Of a stretch of 64,000 nucleotides of DNA, positions 57,931-64,000 are shown in pieces; the first letter of the stretch is position 1, and every line of letters starts with the position of its first letter. The position numbers and the translations under genes are program-made. Source of the stretch: Nereocystis luetkeana (taxonomy: Eukaryota; Sar; Phaeophyceae; Laminariales; Laminariaceae); assembly GCA_031213475.1 (NCBI GenBank), contig JARUPZ010000013.1:62001-126000 (forward strand), read 5' to 3'. A model generated the notes under the pieces. The model saw only the letters and a list, made by a program, of their open reading frames with translations. It did no database searches and had not been told where the DNA came from.

Positions 57931-59565
57931 GGTCGTACCGGAACATCTTCCTCGTGCGTTTCCACCTGGGTAAGCCCTCCCTGTCTCCACAGCGAGACCG
58001 CCTCTTGCTGTCGTCACAGCCGGCCAACACCGGGTCGGTCGTGCGTCAAAATATTTCCATCGCACGCAGCAGTACTGTCTCCACAGCGCACCGACTCAAA
58101 TTATTATTCGGCCCATCCTTCGTCATGTTTCCATGAGTGTTAGGCCCAGAGCTTGGAATAGCAAGCCACACCGTGTCGGTCGTGCGTCAAAATGTTTTCA
58201 TCGCACGCAGCAATACTGTCTCCCCAGCTCACCGACTCAAATTATTATAGCGGCCCATCCTTCATCATGTTTCCATGAGTTTTAGGCCCAGAGCTTGAAA
58301 TCGCAAGCCACGCCATGTCGGTCGTGTGTCAATATGTTTTCATCGCGCACAGCAGCACTGTTTTCACAGCCCGCCGACTCAAATTATCATAGCGGCCAAT
58401 ACTTCCAACATATTTCCATGAGTATCATGGTTAGATCTTGTAGAGGGGCCGCGGGTCCTCACGGCTAGCAACACCGTGCCGGTCATGCGTCGATATGTTT
58501 TCCTCGCGCACCACAGTACGGTCTTCACAGCGCACCGAATCCGAAAAAAATAGCAGTCAATGCTCCTTCGTGTTTTTATGGGTATCATGCCCGGAACGTG
58601 TAGCCAGACTGTGTCTCCGCAGCCAGCAACACCGTGTCGGTCGTGCGTCAATCTGTTTTCATCGCACACAGCAGCACTGTCTCCACAGCGCACCGACTCA
58701 AAACATTATAGCGGGCAATACTTCGACATGTTTCGATCGGTATCAGGCCCAGAGGTTGTAGCCTGGGTGTGTTCCCGCAGCAAGCAGCACCGTGTCGGTC
58801 GTGCGTCGATCTGTTTCCATCGCACTCAGTAGTACAGACTCCACAGCGCACCGACTCAAACAATTATAGAGGTCAATACCTTGCATGTTTCCACGAGTCT
58901 CAGGCCAAACAATTGTAACAGGACTGTGTCTCCACAGCCAACAACACCGGGTCGGTCGTGCGTCGGCATGTTTTCATCGCACAGCAGCAGTTCTCTCTTC
59001 ACAGCGCACCGACTCAAATTATTATTATAGCGGGCAATACCCTGCATGTTTTTATTAGTCTCAGGTCAAAAACTTGTAATAGGACTGTGTCTCCACAGCC
59101 AACAACGCCGTGTCGGTCGTGCGTTTGACATGTTGCTATCGCACAGCAGTAGTTCTCTCTTCACAGCGCACCGACTCAAATTATTATTTTTATTATAGCG
59201 GGCAATACATTGCATGTTTTCATGATGAGTCTCAGGCCAAGAACTTGTAACAGGACTGTGTCTCCACAGCCAACAACCCTGTGTCGGTCGTGCGTCAACA
59301 TGTGTTCATCACCGCACACAGCAGTTCTGCCAGACTGTTTCTCCAGAGCAAGCAACACCGTGTCGGTCGTGCGTCGATATGTTTTCATCGCACACAGCAG
59401 AACTGTCTCCACAGCGCACCTACTCAGATTATTGTAGTGGCCGATACTTCGTCATATTTCCAAGAGTATCAGGCGCAGAGCTTGCAGCCGGACTGTGTCT
59501 CCACAGCAAGCAACCCCGTGTCGGTCGTGCGTCAACATATTTTTATCGCACACAACGGTACTGTC
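57930..59565 (+). repeat. Satellite subfamily 3, about 141-171 bp unit, eleven copies
   Basis: The landmark GTCGGTCGTGCGTC falls at about 58034, 58175, 58317, 58478, 58636, 58794, 58951, 59112, 59283, 59362 and 59520. Most spacings are 157-161 bp, the first two are 141-142 and one is a half unit (79). Each unit then has ATGTTTTCATCGCACACAGC, ACTGTCTCCACAGCGCACCG, ACTCAAATTATTATAGCGG, and a TGTTTCCATGAGTATCAGGC-like end. Confidence 0.92.
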
Positions 59566-59976
59566 ATGGTATTCATGATCCCGTTTCCCTCTATTGTCGA
59601 GGAGGCGTGTTTCTGATGAAACGCGCCACGCAAATAATTTATATATTACCCCCCTGTTCTCAGAACTCTCTGAGAGCCAGGAAAGTGGGAACCATCATGA
59701 TAAGACTTCAATCTCTGTGAGTACGTACACACGTCGAGGCCGACCTGCATCACAGTAGTCGGGCCTGCCCCATACTGCCCCTTTCGTTATCCGGTAGTCA
59801 GTTATATACCTCATATATATCCCCCATACCTTCAGACATGGCGTCGTCGTAGACACGTAGACCTAGCTCGCGTGTACCTGCTCTCTTTCACGAACCAAAG
59901 CGGCGAGTGTTTCCGGTTACTCTCTCTTTTTCTTTTCTCTTTCCCTTTTCCCTTTTTTTTTCGCAGTCTGTTTTGC
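59566..59976. other. Short non-repetitive spacer
   Basis: The satellite ends here. A pyrimidine-rich stretch (59925-59960, ending TTTTTCGCAG) precedes the first gag-like Met at 59977 and could be a splice acceptor. Confidence 0.45.
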
Positions 59977-62900
59977 ATGAGTCTTTCAGAGAGTTCTCCA
60001 CCGGCTCTGCCAACAGCCGGTGCGGGGACCTTACCACCCAACAACGAGTCTTCTGTAGACGAGGTCGAGGTCCCAGCCCCTGAGGGCACTGGCACTGGCC
60101 GCGATGATAGCGATGCTGGCGGTACAACACCTGCAGCAGTTTGCCTGTCTGCAGACTTGGGAGTAGCCCCAGACCTGCTCGTGTATTTGGATCAAATTTA
60201 TGACATGTATGTGTCGAAACTCCCACCTGCACACTCCCGCTTGTTTGGACCCCCTTCGCCCCTGGCTCGCTCGACCCCAGCGTGACCCCCCACGCGAGCG
60301 TTCACGCTGCTGCTGTAGCTTCCCCAGCCTCGTGCACTGCAGTAGCTCTCCCAGCCTCGTGTGCTGCTGTAGCTTCGCCAGCCCCGTGTTCTGGCGTAGC
60401 CTCAAACCTTCTTACTGGTGTAGGTTTGTCTCTCGACACTTGTTTGTTGCATTGTTTGTTGCAACTTTCGTCCCTCTCCGGACTGGTAGCTTCTCGAACG
60501 AGCACCCACACCACCTCGCGTAGCCTAGGCACTCGTTCACCGTCGGTACCAGCTGTATGCTCACCCGACGTCCTGACCTCTTTCTCGTGTGAACCTACGG
60601 CTCGCATGCTTCATGTCACCCCGACACCCCAGTCAGACCTACCTGCTGTTGCAGCTCCGACTCTCGGTGTCGACCTGACGGCATCGATCGCACAGCCACG
60701 CGTGATTGATGACCTTCGGCTGCCCACTGAATTTTCGCGTGAAAACAGCCAACTTTCATTCGGGCCTGCCCGCCACGCCCTCTCAAACCAAGTGTTTGTC
60801 AGTACGGATACCCCGCTCCTTCGAGAGCACCGTAGCGTCTCGCCTATTTCAGCCTTTAGGCCCCTGACTGCCGACGCTACCACCGCGACCCAGAGTAGTT
60901 ACCTCTCGCCCGTGCCGGCCTTCGAGCCCTTCATCTGTGACGCTACTACTGCTGCCGCATCGGACGACTTCGTTCCTCGGAACCCTGTCAGCTCCCTAAG
61001 ACCCCCTGTGCGCTTCGAGCAAACTCGGGGTAACCGGCCACTTTAACCGGACCTAGTGATCAGCTGTCACAGCCCCTGGCAACGGCCGAGGTGGCAGTGA
61101 ACCCTCCTCGAGACGAGTCTCTGGAACGGTCTCACATCCTGGTCGTTCAGGTCGCCTGCCTACAAGGCAGACCCACCTCTCCTGTTGGAACAGCAGCACC
61201 TTACCCACGACCGCTTTCTGTTAGTACAGCAGCAGTACCGGCAGCACGTACTACTTCTGGTCATCCAACAGCAGTACTTCTCGCTCCTACTCGCGACCTT
61301 TCAAGCACTACTATTAATCATTGTGACGCAGACGAAACCCCGCTTCCATTGTCGACCCGGCCCCTGACCTTGGAGAACGCTCCTTCACGCCGCAGCACTT
61401 TGTTTGTAGCTGATGACCAACCATTGGTAGCAAGTTCAACCGCCTTCACGCAGCGCGACCTGCGTAGTATCCGGCGCGCTGCTCGAGCGCACGCTCGCCG
61501 TCAGCTGCACCCCGTCATGTCGAACCCGCTTCAGGACAACCCTGAACCGAACCCTGCTTCACTTGCTATTAGTACCGGACGCTCAAACGGGGCACTTTCA
61601 CTTGATCATAGTACAGGTGAAGTTTCCCCGTTCAGGGACAGCTTCTCCGACACACTCAGTCACGACGCAACCTCGTCACCAACCACTGATTCTGTCCCCG
61701 TACCCCGTACGCTTCCCCCCCCCCGTACCCGCAGTCGCGCCTCCCCTTCCGCCCGTCGACCCTCCAGACACCTCTCCCAATATGGCTACACCCGCGCCTC
61801 ACCCCATGGATACTGAAGTCGACCACGATGGGTCCGGTGACGACGTCCACTCCGACGACCTGGCCTTCCCGACAGCTGCTGGTCCTGCTGAGCAGACCAC
61901 CAACGCTACTGCCGAGACGCTTATCGGCCCCGTCCCGGCTGTGTACTCGGCAACTCTGACGCCCGCCCAATGGGCGGAGTTGCCCCCGACGACACGGGGC
62001 GACAAGATCATGAACGCCCCTCTAACGGTGCAGAAAATCCATTCCATGGACGCCGAAGCACGGTTGCTCCAGCAACGTCTGGAGGACGACGCCCCTCGCG
62101 AGGCCATCATCGCTGCGACGTCCCGCCGCGACAAGTCCAGGGCGAAGATGACGTCCCTGGAGGCGACCCAAAACAAACTCCGAAAGCAGCTGGCGGCCGC
62201 TGACCGCGACATGGCTCTGGCGCTTTAATCGACCGAGTCTTCGGACCGGGCGTTAGAGACGGCCGAGAATCGTCCCAGTCCCTCGCGGCCAGCCGGCGCC
62301 GGCCCCGGCAGGATGACCCTGGCCCTCGTCGGGAGCCTTTACCGTCCTTCCCCGACCAGGATTTCACTTCCCCCGCCCCCCGGTCCCCTCGCGATGTCCT
62401 CCGCCCGGCGTGCACGTGCCGCCCCGTCGACTCCCCCTTCATGGAGATCCCCCTAGATGACCTCACCTCGCCGGAACACCTCGACCTGGGCGCCACCGGC
62501 ACAGCTGACATTCGGCCGGCCGCCCAAGCTCTCCTCGACACCTTCGAGCCCTTCCCGGGGGCAACCCTCCGCTTGGTGTTCTGCCACATCGACACGGCGC
62601 CCGCATCGCCCGAGCTCACATCAGCGGCTCACGCCCTGGTGGACGTCCTGCGGTCAGCCCACACCGCCCCTGCCCGCTTCATAACGTGGCTGGACCGCTC
62701 CACCCTCGGTGCGGCTGCCCCTGCTTCTTCACCGCGCCGACACCACGGCGCCTCCTGCCCGCGCTACGGCCGCCGCGACCATCGCCGACAAGGCCGCTCC
62801 ACCGACAACCGCAGCAGCTCCTCCCACGGCAAACGGACGGGGCAGGAGAAGAATCGGCGCGATGACTCGAGCCGCGGCGGCAGCAGCAGCAGCAGCAGCG

Positions 62901-62986
62901 CTCCGGCTCGACGGACGAAACTGGAGAAGGAGGAGCCTACATACTCCGACGACATCAGGGAGCTCAAGACTCCCAGGCAAGGCTGA
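59977..62986 (+). pseudogene. Chain of frameshifted ORFs, gag-like low-complexity protein
   Basis: Open frames follow one another end to end: 59977-60285, 60282-61046, about 61030-61816, 61563-62228 and 62225-62986. They share Ser/Pro/Thr/Ala-rich composition and each break needs only a one-base shift. At 61716-61724 a run of C lies exactly where DSVPVPRTLPPP leaves one frame and PPVDPPDTSPNMATPAPHP continues in another. At 62222-62228 the frame ending DMALAL is followed, after a -1 step, by LIDRVFGPGVRDG. A central segment (NAPLTVQKIHSMDAEARLLQ, then RRDKSRAKMTSLEATQNKLR) predicts a coiled coil. This fits a retrotransposon gag or a disordered structural protein; no nucleocapsid knuckle or protease is visible before the window ends, so the identity is inference. 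Confidence 0.4.
60300..60405 (+). repeat. 30-bp tandem repeat inside the gag-like ORF
   Basis: GCTGCTGTAGCTTCCCCAGC and variants such as GCAGTAGCTCTCCCAGCC recur three to four times with a 30-bp period, so the reading frame is kept and the protein has repeated (A/S)VASPA(S/P)C units. Confidence 0.75.
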
Positions 62987-64000
62987 GTTCCGTCACAACG
63001 ACACGGCGCCCGCATCGCCCGAGCTCACATCAGCGGCTCACGCCCTGATGGACGTCCTGCGGTCAGCCCACACCGCCCCTGGCCGCTTCATAACGTGTCC
63101 GGACCGCTCCACCCTCGGTGCGGCTGCCCCTGCTTCTTCACCGCGCCGACACCACGGCGCCTTCTCCCCACGCTACGGCCGCCGCGACCATCGCCGACAA
63201 GGCCGCTCCACCGACAACCCCAGCAGCTCTTCCCACGGAAAACGGACGGGGCAGGAGAAGAATCGGCGCGAGGACTCGAGCCGTGGCGGCAGCAGCAGCA
63301 GCGCTCCGGCTCGACGGACGAAACTGGAGAGGGAGGAGCCTACAGACTCCGACGACATCAGGGAGCTCAAGACTCCCAGGCAAGGCTGAGTTTCGTCACA
63401 TCGACACGGCGCCCGCATCGCCTGAGCTCACATCAGCGGCTCACGCCCTGGTGGACGTCCTGCGGTCAGTCCACACCGCCCCTGGCCGCTTCATAACGTG
63501 GCCGGACCGCTCCACTCTCATTGGGGCTGCCCCTGCTTCTTCACCGCGCCGACACCTCGGCGCCTCCTCCCCGCGCTACGGCCGCCGCGACCATCGCCGA
63601 CAAGGCCTCTCCACCGACAACCGCAGCAGCTCCTCCCACGGCAAACGGACGGGGCAGGAGAAGAATCGGCGCGATGACTCGAGCCGCGGTGGCAGCAGCA
63701 GAAGCAGCAGCGCTCCGGCTCGACGGACGAAACTGGAGAAGGAGGAGCCTACAGACTCCGACGACATCAGGGAGCTCAAGACTCCCAGGCAAGGCTGAGT
63801 TCCGTCACATCGACACGGCGCCTGCATCGCCCGAGCTCACATCAGCGGCTCACGCCCTGGTGGACGTCCTGCGGTCAGTCCACACCGCCCCTGGCCGCTT
63901 GATAACGTGTCCGGACCGCTCCACCCTCGGTGCGGCTGCCCCTGCTTCTTCACCGCGCCGACACCTCGGCCCCTCCTCCCCGTGCTACGGCCGCGCGACC
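62575..64000 (+). repeat. 403-409 bp tandem repeat, four copies, last one cut by window
   Basis: The landmark CGACACGGCGCCCGCATCGC falls at 62590, 62999, 63402 and 63811 (the last as CCTGCATCGC), giving periods of 409, 403 and 409 bp. Copies are very similar. Each contains TCAGCGGCTCACGCCCTG, CCTGCTTCTTCACCGCGCCG, a run of CAGCAG triplets whose length accounts for the 6-bp difference, and ends AAGACTCCCAGGCAAGGCTG. The unit length is 1 modulo 3, so each copy shifts the frame by one base. The ORFs seen (62441-62986, 62709-63389 and 63118-63798) each end at the same KTPRQG stop. Confidence 0.95.

Noticed and set aside
58379..59616. Many 60-110-codon ORFs on both strands
   Set aside because: All are frames through the satellite of about 158 bp.

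Overview
This is eukaryotic nuclear DNA. It has spliced genes with GT/AG introns of about 180 to 625 bp, long gene-poor stretches, many satellites and dispersed repeats, and remnants of several transposon classes. I see no prokaryotic operons, rRNA, convincing tRNA or CRISPR. A short interstitial (TTAGGG)5 tract fits a TTAGGG-type telomere. The mix of a GT23-like fucosyltransferase, a mariner-type transposase with an NQPPNSPD motif, Ty3/Gypsy integrase and non-LTR elements suggests a stramenopile, most likely a brown alga. That assignment is inference from remembered family resemblance, not a search.

Layout. 0-5.9 kb: no recognisable gene, a dispersed repeat with a telomere-like core and a 411-bp tandem duplication. 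5.9-8.5 kb: a plus-strand multi-exon gene of unknown function, interrupted by three in-frame TGA codons. 8.5-17 kb: mostly non-coding, with one MITE and a decayed minus-strand ORF. 17.2-25.9 kb: a transposon graveyard with two LTR-like direct repeats 8 kb apart, a Ty3/Gypsy integrase end, a 5'-truncated mariner-type transposase, a duplicated 165-bp module, a 35-bp minisatellite and two more copies of the MITE. 26-31.6 kb: a 270-bp satellite, a 75-bp repeat family, a second MITE family and two oppositely oriented repeat arrays. 31.9-35.0 kb: the best gene, a six-exon GT23-like fucosyltransferase whose predicted introns all join in phase into 474 codons.

35-44 kb: sparse, with an interstitial telomere tract, a triplet microsatellite, a third copy of the 165-bp module and a polypurine stretch. 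44.1-46.7 kb: a 5'-truncated non-LTR retrotransposon on the minus strand with an intact reverse transcriptase core and one in-frame TGA. 48.7-50.4 kb: tandem repeats. 52.8-54.0 kb: a minus-strand, probably decayed, spliced gene with an acidic segment, bordered by a copy of the second MITE. 55.9-59.6 kb: a large satellite domain containing a run of 44 G. 59.9-64.0 kb: a chain of frameshifted ORFs that behave like one long low-complexity, gag-like reading frame. It ends in four copies of a 403-409 bp tandem repeat that runs off the window.

Most of the window is repeat-derived. Only the fucosyltransferase looks like a probably functional host gene. I found no clear evidence of a coherent new multi-gene system. 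The most unusual things are two MITE families, the related satellite subfamilies, the repeat arrays that rotate reading frame from copy to copy, and the repeated TGA-only interruptions.
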